From: Methyloterricola oryzae
GTDB lineage: Bacteria; Pseudomonadota; Gammaproteobacteria; Methylococcales; Methylococcaceae
Direction: 5' to 3'
Length of the DNA stretch: 64,000 nt
Assembly (NCBI RefSeq): GCF_000934725.1
Contig: NZ_JYNS01000002.1
Span: forward strand, 248,001 to 312,000
The position numbers and the translations under genes are program-made. The notes under the pieces are model-generated. The model saw only the letters and a list, made by a program, of their open reading frames with translations. It had not been told where the DNA came from and ran no database searches. Of this stretch, positions 9,995-19,122 are shown piece by piece. Within the stretch, counting starts at the first letter, position 1, and the number at the start of each line of letters is the position of its first letter.

Positions 9995-10049
9995 CCGGAC
10001 CAGTGCAAGTCCGGCTGCATGCCCGAGCCTGCGGACATGAAGCCGGACT
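9995..10049. other. Overlapping inverted repeats (alternative hairpins) between convergent genes
   Basis: CCGGAC (9995-10000) can pair with GTCCGG (10009-10014). The latter is part of AGTCCGGCT (10008-10016), which can instead pair perfectly with AGCCGGACT (10041-10049). The two helices exclude one another. The site lies 19 bases after the cation-exporter stop. It may act as a terminator for either gene, but there is no T tract. Confidence 0.4.
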
Positions 10050-10107
10050 CCTTGCTGTCGGCCTGGCGTCAATATGCGGCTACCAACCGTACCTAACATA
10101 ACTTAAC

Positions 10108-10668
10108 TTAACTGCGATTGTCCGTATCCAGGTACTCCCGTACTTCGTAGCTCCGGATCGCGGTGCCGCTCGGTAGCGAACAATTGATGCCGTAGTAACC
10201 GCCTTCCTCACTGAGATCCACGTCCAGAAAGAGAGTCTGATCGCCTGTCGCTGAAGTCGATGCCTGATTGGAATCTATGGGCACGGCATACTGGCTATTG
10301 CTGTACAGCGTACAGGTCAAGGTCTTGTTGGCTGCGTTATTGACGTGCACGCGCACCGAGAAGGTGCCATCCAGGTTGGAGGTGTTGTCGCGAACGATGG
10401 GGCAGACAACCGAGCGTTTCGCGGTGGCGATGTTGAACATGTCGAAGCCGACGTTGGAAAAATCGGCATCCTGAGCGGTAGCTTGGGCTTCGCAGTTGAT
10501 TCCGGGGTAGGTCTTGGCATCGTAAGGGGTAAACAACGGGTTGGGTTCTGCTTCAAATCCTACGGCGATATCGGGTGCAGTTTGTGCAGACACGGGGCTG
10601 CTGAGTGCAGTGGCTGCCAGGATAGCGATCAGAAATTTTGCTAGGTTGTTCTTGTGTAGACGGTGCAT
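10108..10668 (-). CDS. Exported protein of unknown function
   Basis: This 186-residue protein has a clear signal peptide (basic start, then 'FLIAILAATALSSPVSA') cleaved near residue 29. The mature part is beta-rich, with four cysteines in two spaced pairs ('INCEAQ', 'SVVCPIV', 'LTCTLYS', 'INCSLPSG'), which suggests a disulphide-bonded secreted domain. I do not recognise the family. It lies downstream of queG on the same strand, 170 bases away, and is convergent with the cation exporter. Confidence 0.65.
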   Translation of the reverse strand: MHRLHKNNLAKFLIAILAATALSSPVSAQTAPDIAVGFEAEPNPLFTPYDAKTYPGINCEAQATAQDADFSNVGFDMFNIATAKRSVVCPIVRDNTSNLDGTFSVRVHVNNAANKTLTCTLYSNSQYAVPIDSNQASTSATGDQTLFLDVDLSEEGGYYGINCSLPSGTAIRSYEVREYLDTDNRS

Positions 10669-10837
10669 GGGATTCTCCTTTTGACTGACATTGTGCGAGC
10701 GCTGCGGTGCGCTCGGGAGAGATTCTCTGAAATCGGAACCCGCCAGTCTGGGTGGAATTCACCAGCGATACGTAAAATAGTCATACCCGTAAAGCCGAAA
10801 TGTTGCGGTGCGCCGCCGGCGAAAATCGGCTCCGCAA

Positions 10838-11941
10838 TCAATTCCCATGGCGCGTCAACGCCCAGCACACGTGCTCGCGCACCAGTTCGGAGGGATGGCT
10901 GGCTCGGGCCTGCAGGGCCGCTATGACCAGGCCCGACGTTGGCGCGTTGCCGAGTGCCACGGCGATATTGCGCAGCCAGCGCTCGTAGCCGATGCGGCGG
11001 ATGGCCGAGCCTTCCGTCCGGCGGTTGAAGCTGTCTTCGTCCCAGGCGAACAGGTCCAGCAAGGCGGCGGTATCGAGTCCATGGCGGGGCGCGAAATCGC
11101 CTTCAGCGGTCAAGTGCGCGTAACGGTTCCAAGGGCAGACCATTTGGCAATCGTCGCAGCCAAAGATACGGTTGCCCATGGCCGGTCGCAGTTCCAGCGG
11201 GATGGGACCCTTGAGTTCGATGGTCAGGTAGGAGATGCAAAGGCGCGCGTCGACCCGGTAAGGTGCGACGATGGCCCGGGTGGGGCAGACGTCGATGCAG
11301 GCCTTGCAACTGCCGCAATGATTGGGCAATGGCGTGTCCACCGGCAGGGGCAGGTCGGTATAGATCTCGCCCAGGAAGAACCAAGAGCCCGCCTTCCGGT
11401 CGATCAGGTTGGAATGCTTGCCGATCCAGCCCAGCCCGGCTTTTTCGGCGAGCGCCTTTTCCAACACCGGCGCACTGTCGGTGAAGACCCGATAGCCGAA
11501 TGGCCCCACCGCCGCTTCGATGCGCGTGGCCAGTTGCTGCAGGCGCGCTCGCATGAGCTTGTGGTAGTCCCGGCCCAGGGCATAGCGCGAAATATACGCC
11601 GCTGCGGGGTCTTCCAGGCGCTCGCGCAGGCTTTCCCGAGGTTCTGGCAGGTAGTCCATGCGCGCGCTGATGACCCGCAGCGTGCCTGGCACCAGTTCCT
11701 GCGGCCGGCTGCGTTTGCTGCCATGACGCGCCATATAGTCCATCTCGCCGTGGAAGCCGTCGTCCAGCCAAGCCTGCAGTTGGCCCTCCGCCTCGCTGAG
11801 GTCGATGTCCGTGATGCCCAGGGCCTGAAAGCCGAGTTCCCTTCCCCAGGCCTTGATGTGGCGGGCGAGGGTGACCGTGTCGGGCAATGCGGGTTCCGCT
11901 TCAGATCCGGAGCTTGGCGTCGGTGTGGGGTTTGGCGACAA
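10838..11941 (-). CDS. queG: Epoxyqueuosine reductase QueG
   Basis: This 367-residue cobalamin-dependent iron-sulphur enzyme performs the last step of queuosine synthesis in tRNA, reducing epoxyqueuosine. Two 4Fe-4S cluster motifs are present: 'CGSCKACIDVCP', with a later 'LCISYLT', and 'CDDCQMVCPWN'. The 'AEKAGLGWIGKHSNLI' block is diagnostic. A C-terminal HEAT-like tail follows ('IRRIGYERWLRNIAVALGN'). The first 20 residues are Pro/Ser rich and may not be translated. It is divergent from nnr with 58 bases between starts, as in many gammaproteobacteria. Confidence 0.93.
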   Translation of the reverse strand: MSPNPTPTPSSGSEAEPALPDTVTLARHIKAWGRELGFQALGITDIDLSEAEGQLQAWLDDGFHGEMDYMARHGSKRSRPQELVPGTLRVISARMDYLPEPRESLRERLEDPAAAYISRYALGRDYHKLMRARLQQLATRIEAAVGPFGYRVFTDSAPVLEKALAEKAGLGWIGKHSNLIDRKAGSWFFLGEIYTDLPLPVDTPLPNHCGSCKACIDVCPTRAIVAPYRVDARLCISYLTIELKGPIPLELRPAMGNRIFGCDDCQMVCPWNRYAHLTAEGDFAPRHGLDTAALLDLFAWDEDSFNRRTEGSAIRRIGYERWLRNIAVALGNAPTSGLVIAALQARASHPSELVREHVCWALTRHGN

Positions 11942-11999
11942 TGGGCACCTGATAGGGCCGGCGCACGAGTCGCGCCGCGTAAAACTAGCTTAGCGTCCA

Positions 12000-13490
12000 A
12001 TGACTACCCACGACAATCCGAGTTTGCCGCGGCATCTGTTCCGGGCCGAGCAGGTCCGTGCGATGGACCGTTTCGCCATCGAAACCATCGGTATTCCAGG
12101 TTACGAGCTGATGTGCCGGGCTGGCGCGGCGGCACTGGACGTACTCCGCCAGCGCTGGCCGGGCGCGCGCACCGTATCGGTTCTGTGCGGGAGCGGCAAC
12201 AACGGCGGCGATGGCTATGTGCTGGCGCGCCTGGCCAGGGCCGAGGGCATGGACGTGCGGGTCTATCCGGTCGCCGACCCGGCACACTTGCGCGGCGATG
12301 CGCTGAAAGCCTGGCAGGATTACCGCCAGGCGGATGGTCCGGTGCTGGATTTCATCCCGGAAGGTTTCGAAGGTGCCGAGGTACTGGTGGACGGGCTTCT
12401 GGGCACCGGGCTGGACCGCCCGGTCAGCGGCGTCTACGAACAGGTGATCGGTGCGATCAACCGCTTTGCGGGCGGCGTGCTGGCCCTGGATATTCCCTCG
12501 GGGCTCCATGCGGACACCGGCGCGATCCTGGGCGCGGCCGTGCGCGCTCAGGTCACTGTGAGTTTCATCGGCCTCAAGCAGGGCCTGTTCACCGGCGAGG
12601 GCCCGGATTGTTGCGGGGAGCTGCGTTTCGCCGATCTGGATACGCCGGTGGCGGTGCAGCATTCTCAGAAGGCTTCGGCGGAATTGCTTCCGTGCCCGCC
12701 GCTGGATTTGCCTACGCGTAGCCGAACCGCCCACAAGGGCCACTGCGGCCATGTGCTGGTGGTGGGCGGCGACTGCGGGTTTGCTGGCGCGGCCCGCATG
12801 GCGGCGGAAGCAGCGGCGCGGGTGGGCGCCGGACTGGTGTCCATCGCCACCCGGCCCCAGCATGCCTCGGTCTTGAATCTGACCCGCCCGGAACTCATGT
12901 GCCGTGGTGTGGAATCGGCGGCGGAACTGGACGGTCTGCTGCGCTCGGCCAGCGTGGTGGCGGTCGGCCCGGGACTCGGGCAATCCCCATGGGCACGGGA
13001 TCTATTCAGGGCCGTAATCGACTCTGCCCTGCCTCTGGTGGTGGATGCCGACGGACTCAATCTGCTGGCGGCCGATCCGCGCCGGCGGGATGACTGGGTG
13101 CTGACGCCCCATCCGGGCGAGGCGGGTCGCCTGTTGGGAGTCGCTTCGGGGGAGGTTCAGCGCGACCGTTTCGCCGCCGCCGCGAGTCTGCAGGAGCGAT
13201 ACGGCGGTGTCCTGGTGCTGAAGGGAGCCGGCAGCCTTGTGCGCGGTGGGGATGACGTGCCCCGCATCTGCCGGCTCGGTAACCCCGGCATGGCTTCGGG
13301 CGGCATGGGCGATGTGCTGACGGGCGTCATCGCTGGCCTCATTGCCCAGGGAGTGAGTGTGCAGACGGCTGCAGAAATGGGTGTCGTGGCGCATGCGGCG
13401 GCGGCAGACCTGGCGGCCGCCGAGGGCGGCGAGCGCGGTTTGCTGGCCTCGGATCTTTTTCCGCATCTGCGGCGTCTGGTCAATCCATGA
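12000..13490 (+). CDS. nnr: Bifunctional NAD(P)H-hydrate epimerase / ADP-dependent dehydratase
   Basis: This 496-residue two-domain metabolite-repair enzyme restores damaged NAD(P)H hydrates. The N-terminal YjeF_N epimerase domain carries 'CGSGNNGGDGYVLARL'. The C-terminal ribokinase-fold dehydratase domain carries 'LTPHPGEAGRLLG' and 'GGMGDVLTGVIAGLIAQG'. It heads the run nnr-tsaE-amiC-mutL-miaA; its stop overlaps the tsaE start (ATGA, 13487-13490). Confidence 0.94.
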   Translation: MTTHDNPSLPRHLFRAEQVRAMDRFAIETIGIPGYELMCRAGAAALDVLRQRWPGARTVSVLCGSGNNGGDGYVLARLARAEGMDVRVYPVADPAHLRGDALKAWQDYRQADGPVLDFIPEGFEGAEVLVDGLLGTGLDRPVSGVYEQVIGAINRFAGGVLALDIPSGLHADTGAILGAAVRAQVTVSFIGLKQGLFTGEGPDCCGELRFADLDTPVAVQHSQKASAELLPCPPLDLPTRSRTAHKGHCGHVLVVGGDCGFAGAARMAAEAAARVGAGLVSIATRPQHASVLNLTRPELMCRGVESAAELDGLLRSASVVAVGPGLGQSPWARDLFRAVIDSALPLVVDADGLNLLAADPRRRDDWVLTPHPGEAGRLLGVASGEVQRDRFAAAASLQERYGGVLVLKGAGSLVRGGDDVPRICRLGNPGMASGGMGDVLTGVIAGLIAQGVSVQTAAEMGVVAHAAAADLAAAEGGERGLLASDLFPHLRRLVNP

Positions 13491-13942
13491 AGCGGCTGCT
13501 GGCGGACGAGGCGGAAACCTTGGCTTTCGGCGGGCGCTTGTTTGACGCCCTGATCCCGGGCTGCGTGGTGTTCCTGCACGGCGATTTGGGAGCCGGCAAG
13601 ACTACCCTGGTGCGCGGCGCACTGCGCGCCGGCGGATACACCGGCGCCGTAAAAAGCCCCACGTATACCCTGGTGGAGGAATACCGGATCGGGGAAGCGA
13701 CGTTCTTTCATTTCGACCTGTACCGGCTGGCCGATCCGGAGGAGTTGGAGTGGATGGGCATCCGGGATTTCTTCCGACCCGATGCCATTTGCTTTGTCGA
13801 GTGGCCCGAGCGCGGCGCCGGCCTGTTGCCAGTTGCCGATCTTGATCTATCCTTGCTCGTACACGGAACATCACGCCAGCTTTCGGCCCTGGCCTCAACC
13901 CCCTGCGGCGAGGCTGTACTGAGGGCGATGATGGACGCGTAA
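13487..13942 (+). CDS. tsaE: tRNA threonylcarbamoyladenosine biosynthesis ATPase TsaE
   Basis: A 151-residue ATPase that works with TsaB, TsaC and TsaD to make t6A37 in ANN-decoding tRNAs. The P-loop is 'HGDLGAGKTTLVRG'; the family blocks 'SPTYTLVEEY', 'HFDLYRL' and 'FVEWPERG' follow. The length is normal. It is coupled to nnr by a 4-base overlap; a 180-base gap then separates it from the amidase gene. Confidence 0.94.
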   Translation: MKRLLADEAETLAFGGRLFDALIPGCVVFLHGDLGAGKTTLVRGALRAGGYTGAVKSPTYTLVEEYRIGEATFFHFDLYRLADPEELEWMGIRDFFRPDAICFVEWPERGAGLLPVADLDLSLLVHGTSRQLSALASTPCGEAVLRAMMDA

Positions 13943-14121
13943 GCGGCCGGGGCGCCACGCGACACTGCAGCACAGACCGCGTTGGCGTTCAGGCCGGCTC
14001 CCTGTGCGGACATGCGCGGGGGACATGAAGTCGCTTCGCGACATTTTAATAAGAAAAAGCTTGCGGCCATTCCGCTTGCTGCGTTAAGGTCATGGGCCCG
14101 CGAGGCGGTCGTCGGACGGTT

Positions 14122-15399
14122 ATGTTGAATATTGCAAGTCGCCTTGTTTTTCTGCTGTCGCTGCTGGTTGCAGATGCCGCAGCCGCCAGTCAGCTTAAAT
14201 CCATCAGTCTCGCGACTGCGGACCGGCACGCGCGCCTGTTGCTGGATCTTTCCGCCCCCGCCGAATCATCCTTGAGTCTGGATCCAAACCACCGCCGACT
14301 GGTGTTCCGCTTGCGCGACACGCAGATGGCCGCCACATTGAAACAGCCCCCGGCGTCCCATCCCCTGGTTGAAGGCATAAAGGCCTCTGCGGATGGGCAC
14401 GGCATGACCCTGCGGATTGACCTCAAGAAGCAGGTGAGTGCGCATTGTTTTCCGGCCCATCAGGGCCAGCAATGGGTCATCCAGTTGGCCGAAGATGGTA
14501 ACGCGGCCGCGGCCAGGCCGACAGGCTCGCCCCGGGTAGAGACCGGGCCATCGCGGGCCGCCGCAGCCAGCGAGCGGGTTGCCCCAAAGACGGATTCCAA
14601 GGCGGATGCCAAGAAGGTCACGGCGGCTGCGCGCAAGTCCCGTTCCCAGGAACGCATCATCGTCATCGACGCCGGTCACGGCGGGAAGGACACGGGCGCC
14701 ATCGGGCCGGCAGGGACCCGTGAGAAGGATGTGGTGCTGGCCATCGCCCGCAAGCTGGAGGCGATGGTCCGCGCGGAGCCGGGCATGCGCGCCGTGCTCA
14801 CGCGGCAATCCGACCAGTTCGTGCAGTTGGCAGAGCGCGCCGACATCAGCCGCCGCGAACACGCCGACCTGTTCGTGTCCCTGCATGCCGATGCCTATAT
14901 CAATGCCGAAGCCAAAGGCTCGTCTGTTTTCACGCTTTCCAACAACGGCGCCAGCAGCGTCGCGGCGCGCTGGCTGGCTGATCGGGAAAATAGCGCGGAT
15001 CTGGTGGGCGGCGTGCAGTTGCGCGACAAGGGCAAGGTACTGGCGTCCGTGCTGTTGGATCTGTCCCAGAATGCGGCCATCGAGGACAGCGATCATGCCG
15101 CCGCGCACATTCTGGACGAACTCGGGAAGGGGCACGAGCTTCATCACCGTGAAGTCCAGAAAGCCGGCTTCGTGGTGCTGAAATCGCCGGACGTGCCATC
15201 GCTGCTGGTGGAAACGGCTTTCATCTCCAATCCGGACGAAGAGAAAAACCTGCTCAGCACGAAATACCAGGAGCGGGTCGCGCGGGCGGTATTTCGCGGG
15301 ATACGCGCCTATTTCGCCGATCGAGGCCCGCATGCCCCGTCCCAGGGCACGCAGCAGGAGGCCGCCACATCCGCAGACATACTGGTGGCGCAAGACTGA
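14122..15399 (+). CDS. N-acetylmuramoyl-L-alanine amidase with AMIN domain (AmiB/AmiC type)
   Basis: A 425-residue periplasmic zinc amidase that cuts septal peptidoglycan during daughter-cell separation. The start at 14122 (MLNIASRLVFLLSLLV) yields a signal peptide ending near 'ADAAAAS'; an ATG ten codons earlier would spoil it. An AMIN septal-targeting domain (about residues 25-125) and a Ser/Lys/Ala linker precede the Amidase_3 domain. That domain has the zinc ligands in 'DAGHGGKDTGAIG' and 'VSLHADAY' and the catalytic Glu in 'LLVETAFISN'. The 'ILDELGKGHELH' region corresponds to the EnvC/NlpD-regulated autoinhibitory helix of this family. AmiC versus AmiB cannot be settled. Confidence 0.92.
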   Translation: MLNIASRLVFLLSLLVADAAAASQLKSISLATADRHARLLLDLSAPAESSLSLDPNHRRLVFRLRDTQMAATLKQPPASHPLVEGIKASADGHGMTLRIDLKKQVSAHCFPAHQGQQWVIQLAEDGNAAAARPTGSPRVETGPSRAAAASERVAPKTDSKADAKKVTAAARKSRSQERIIVIDAGHGGKDTGAIGPAGTREKDVVLAIARKLEAMVRAEPGMRAVLTRQSDQFVQLAERADISRREHADLFVSLHADAYINAEAKGSSVFTLSNNGASSVAARWLADRENSADLVGGVQLRDKGKVLASVLLDLSQNAAIEDSDHAAAHILDELGKGHELHHREVQKAGFVVLKSPDVPSLLVETAFISNPDEEKNLLSTKYQERVARAVFRGIRAYFADRGPHAPSQGTQQEAATSADILVAQD

Positions 15400-15512
15400 G
15401 CGTCGCCGGCTTCAGCAACTTTCATCCCCGAGACTGGGGCAAAATCCAAGCGCAGCCCTTTCCCTTCGAGCCGCCATGGGTCTGGTAGAATGCAGCCCTG
15501 TCGGAGCGCCGC

Positions 15513-17318
15513 ATGCCAATACGCCTATTACCCCCGCAACTGGTCAACCAGATCGCCGCCGGCGAGGTGGTGGAGCGCCCAGCTTCTGTCGTCAAGGAGT
15601 TGTTGGAAAACGCCTTTGACGCCGGCGCCCGATCCGTCGAGGTGGATGTGGAAATGGGCGGGCTGCGCTTGATCCGGATACGGGATGATGGCTGCGGCAT
15701 TCATAAGGATGAACTGCCGCTGGCCCTGTCGCGCCATGCCACCAGCAAGATCGCCAGCCTGGACGACCTGGAAAGGGTGTCCAGTATGGGATTTCGCGGC
15801 GAAGCCCTGCCTAGCATCAGTTCCATCGCACGGCTCAGCCTGACGACGCGGGTGCCGGAGGCGGAGACAGCCTGGCGCATCCTCGCCGACGGCAGCGAGA
15901 GCGACTTCCAGATCGAGCCCGCGGCCCACCCTAAGGGCACCAGCGTTGAAGTGCGCGACCTGTTCTATAACACCCCGGCGCGGCGCAAGTTCCTGCGCAC
16001 CGACAAGACCGAGTTCGGCCATGTGGACACGCTGTTGCGCCGTATGGCCCTGAGCCGTTTCGATATCGGCTTTCAATTGCGCCACAATCAGCGGGAGGTG
16101 CTGAAATTGCGCCCGGCCGAGGGAGTTGCGGAGCAGAACGAGCGCCTGGCCCTGGTGTGCGGGGAGGCCTTTCTGGAAAACGCCTTGACGGTCGATTATG
16201 CATCGGCGGGGCTGCGCCTGCATGGTTGGGTGGGGCTACCCACGTTTTCCAGGGCCCAGGCCGATCAGCAGTTCTTTTATGTCAACCGCCGCCTGGTGCG
16301 GGATCGCCTGGTAACTCATGCGGTGCGCCAAGCCTACCACGATGTGTTGTATCACGGGCGTCAACCGGTGTACGTTCTCTACCTGGATATGGACCCGGCC
16401 CTGGTGGACGTCAACGCCCATCCTGCGAAGCTGGAGGTGCGCTTCCGCGACGGCCGCCTGGTGCATGACTTCCTGTTTGGCGCCCTGGGGCGCGCACTGG
16501 CCGGCGTGAAGCCGGAGAGTCGCGCTGGCCTTTCGGCATCACCGGACTCGGTGCCGCAACCCACGTTTCCCGAGCCTCAGGAACTGGCATCGAGGCCCGT
16601 CGCGGCGGGATCTTCCCGCCCGCCGCTGCAATCCTCGCTCCCCTTGCATGTGCTGGAGCCCCAGGTGGCTCTGGAGCATCTCTACCGTCCAGCGGAAATG
16701 CCGCGAAATGCGCCGGCCGAGACGGAAGCGTCCTTTCCCCCGCTGGGCTTCGCCATCGCCCATGTGCACAATATCTACATCCTGGCCGAGACCCGTACGG
16801 GTCTGGTCCTGGTGGATGCCCATGCCGCCCATGAGCGCGTGACCTACGAAAAGCTCAAGCGGCAGCACGCCGGCGGCGATGTGGTCAGCCAGCCCTTGTT
16901 GTTGCCGCTGAACGTTAAACTCAGCGAGGCTGAGGCAGACCTGGCGGAACAGCACGGCGGCGATTTGGCCCGGCTTGGGCTGAGCGTCACGCGCTCGGGC
17001 GTGGATGCGGTATTGGTGCGGGCAGTACCCGCACTGCTCGGCAGCAGTGACGCCGAGGCCTTGTTGCGGGATGTCCTGGCGGAGTTGTCGACCCACGGGC
17101 ACAGCCTGCAACTTGAGCAGGCTGCCCAAGCAGTTCTGGCCAGCATGGCTTGTCATGGCTCGGTGCGAGCCCATCGGCGCCTGACGGTGCCAGAGATGAA
17201 TGCGCTGCTGCGGGAAATGGAGCAAACCGAGAACAGCGGCCAGTGCAACCATGGCCGACCTACATGGGTCGAGCTGTCCACCAAGGATCTGGATCGTTTC
17301 TTCCTGCGCGGGCGATGA
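15513..17318 (+). CDS. mutL: DNA mismatch repair protein MutL
   Basis: A 601-residue mismatch-repair coordinator. GHKL ATPase motifs are intact: 'VVKELLENAFDAG', 'IRDDGCGI' and 'SSMGFRGEALPSI'. A variable Pro-rich linker (about 345-400) leads to the C-terminal dimerisation domain. Unlike E. coli MutL, this domain carries 'DAHAAHERVTYE', which fits the DQHA(X)2E(X)4E endonuclease metal motif, plus 'ACHGSVRAHRR' and 'CNHGRP'. A MutH-independent nicking MutL is therefore likely. Its stop overlaps the miaA start (17315-17318). Confidence 0.95.
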   Translation: MPIRLLPPQLVNQIAAGEVVERPASVVKELLENAFDAGARSVEVDVEMGGLRLIRIRDDGCGIHKDELPLALSRHATSKIASLDDLERVSSMGFRGEALPSISSIARLSLTTRVPEAETAWRILADGSESDFQIEPAAHPKGTSVEVRDLFYNTPARRKFLRTDKTEFGHVDTLLRRMALSRFDIGFQLRHNQREVLKLRPAEGVAEQNERLALVCGEAFLENALTVDYASAGLRLHGWVGLPTFSRAQADQQFFYVNRRLVRDRLVTHAVRQAYHDVLYHGRQPVYVLYLDMDPALVDVNAHPAKLEVRFRDGRLVHDFLFGALGRALAGVKPESRAGLSASPDSVPQPTFPEPQELASRPVAAGSSRPPLQSSLPLHVLEPQVALEHLYRPAEMPRNAPAETEASFPPLGFAIAHVHNIYILAETRTGLVLVDAHAAHERVTYEKLKRQHAGGDVVSQPLLLPLNVKLSEAEADLAEQHGGDLARLGLSVTRSGVDAVLVRAVPALLGSSDAEALLRDVLAELSTHGHSLQLEQAAQAVLASMACHGSVRAHRRLTVPEMNALLREMEQTENSGQCNHGRPTWVELSTKDLDRFFLRGR

Positions 17319-18256
17319 ATAGCCCTTCCATTCCAAAAGCCCTGGCCCTCATGGGGCCGACGGCTTCCGGCAAGACCGCTGCCGCCATTCGGCTGTGCCG
17401 TGCACTGGATGGGGAAGTGATCAGCGTGGATTCCGGCCTCGTATACCGTGGCATGGACATTGGCACGGCCAAGCCCAGTGTGGACGAGAGGCAGGGCGTC
17501 CCCCACCATTTACTGGACATCCTCGATCCCGCCGAAGCCTTCTCCACCGGCCAGTTCCGAGCGCGCGCCCTGGAACTGATCGGCGAGATTGCGGGGCGGG
17601 GAAGAGTGCCGGTGCTCGCCGGCGGCACCATGCTTTATTTCAACGCCTTGTTCAACGGCCTCGCCGACTTGCCGGAAGCCGATCCCGATATCCGCCGGCA
17701 GATCGACGAGGAAGCCCGCCATATGGGCTGGCAGCGCATGCACCAGATTTTGGCTGAGGTGGATCCGAAAGCGGCGGCGCGCATTCACCCCAACGATCCG
17801 CAGCGCATTCAGAGGGCCTTGGAAGTCTACAGGGTGAGCGGCGTTCCGATCTCCAGCCTGTGTGAGCAGGCCGCACAAGTGCCTCCGCCCGTTGACTTCA
17901 TTCGTCTTGTTCTGGCGCCTTCCAGTCGCGAGCTGCTGCATCAGCGCATCGCGCAGCGGTTTCAAGGCATGCTGGAGGGTGGATTGGTCGAGGAAGTGGA
18001 GCGCTTGTATCGGCGTGGCGATCTGGACGAATCCATGCCGTCCATCCGTGCGGTGGGCTACAGGCAGGTCTGGTCCTACCTCAACGGGCAGGTCGAATAC
18101 CCAGCCATGATTCAACGCGGCATCATCGCCACGCGCCAATTTGCCAAACGCCAGTACACCTGGCTACGCCGGCAAGCCACGGCGCGGCACTACATAAGCG
18201 AGGAGCCGAACGTCGCTGAGCGCATGCTCACCGAACTCGCCGGCTGTCTGCGCTGA
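17315..18256 (+). CDS. miaA: tRNA dimethylallyltransferase MiaA
   Basis: A 313-residue enzyme that adds dimethylallyl to A37 of UNN-decoding tRNAs. Visible motifs are the P-loop 'GPTASGKTAAAI', 'DSGLVYRGMDIGTAKP', 'GGTMLYFNALFNG' and the terminal 'ATRQFAKRQYTWLR'. The start at 17315 overlaps mutL by ATGA; the open frame continues upstream only as a mutL shadow. In most gammaproteobacteria hfq follows directly; here 866 bases without a convincing gene follow. Confidence 0.95.
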   Translation: MNSPSIPKALALMGPTASGKTAAAIRLCRALDGEVISVDSGLVYRGMDIGTAKPSVDERQGVPHHLLDILDPAEAFSTGQFRARALELIGEIAGRGRVPVLAGGTMLYFNALFNGLADLPEADPDIRRQIDEEARHMGWQRMHQILAEVDPKAAARIHPNDPQRIQRALEVYRVSGVPISSLCEQAAQVPPPVDFIRLVLAPSSRELLHQRIAQRFQGMLEGGLVEEVERLYRRGDLDESMPSIRAVGYRQVWSYLNGQVEYPAMIQRGIIATRQFAKRQYTWLRRQATARHYISEEPNVAERMLTELAGCLR

Positions 18257-19122
18257 GGTCGAGTCTCCAGCGCCAAGGTGTCCTCGCGGAGGACGGGCTG
18301 GCTAAGTTGCCGTCGTTTTCACCGCGCGCGGATACGCGCGTCGATGGATGCGGTGCTTTGTGTCAGGCGCGCCAGTGCGCCATGGCATCCTTCATGGAAG
18401 TCTTCAAAATCCGCGACACCAGATCAATTACCGCAGAAGCCGTCTTCCGCTTGGCTGGTTTTTTCGACAAGTGTCTGGAAGGTAGTGGAAAATAAGAAAA
18501 ATTTCGTCTCATGGCGTACACCCCCGTGTGTGTGAACATGTTGACTGCCTGTCATTATTATTGGTCCGCAATTTATGTTGAGTTTATTGCTAGCCTGATT
18601 GGACCACAGCTTGACGCTAATTGCCAGGACGAATACCATCGGCAGGTTATAGTGTCGCCATACCCCGACACGGCTTGATTCGCGCTATCAAGCTCACCTG
18701 CCTTTACCGACAAACGCTGGATGGGAATTTGTCCGGGCCTGCCAACGCCGGGTCGGGTAGAGTTCCTAGCCGGCCGTCCGCAACTCATTCAGGTTTTGCT
18801 CATATAATTAAGCCAGATCTGTGCCATGGTATATCTTATTGAAATAAAAGAAACCAGGCCTTGCGAGGGAATCACTGTGGGTCCAGCAATGGGCAGCATG
18901 TTTCGAAGTAGTGCATTCTCGGTTTAGTCACGCGATCTCAACTTGAAAACCAACCATCTGCCAGGGGCGGCATGTGCTTCCAGTGCAAAGTGAAGTGGGT
19001 TGTAAGGTGAGGTAGGGAAAGTCCCTAGCGGTGAGATGACGCCAATTGACGGCGAAGACTTGGTCTTCGGACGCATAATGCGTAGAATCCCAGTGACTTC
19101 AGAGAACGAAGAGGGATTTTTC
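18257..19122. other. Long intergenic region after miaA without a convincing gene
   Basis: No frame here looks coding. A short hairpin (GTCCTC-GCG-GAGGAC, 18280-18294) follows miaA and may aid termination. Composition turns AT-rich at about 18480-18640. A sigma-70-like pair, TTGACG (18611-18616) and TACCAT (18634-18639) with a 17-base spacer, and a TATAAT at 18803-18808 point to possible plus-strand transcription. A 6-bp hairpin (GAAGAC-TTG-GTCTTC, with loop, 19054-19068) precedes the next gene. No Hfq-like product is encoded. Confidence 0.5.

Noticed and set aside
10808-12721. A 637-codon plus-strand open frame spanning queG and the start of nnr
   Set aside because: It is antisense to queG and out of frame with nnr, both of which have intact family motifs.
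18278-18535. Short open frames after miaA as a small gene
   Set aside because: Two overlapping frames compete, neither has a ribosome site, and the residue composition is shadow-like (Arg/Ser/Trp rich).
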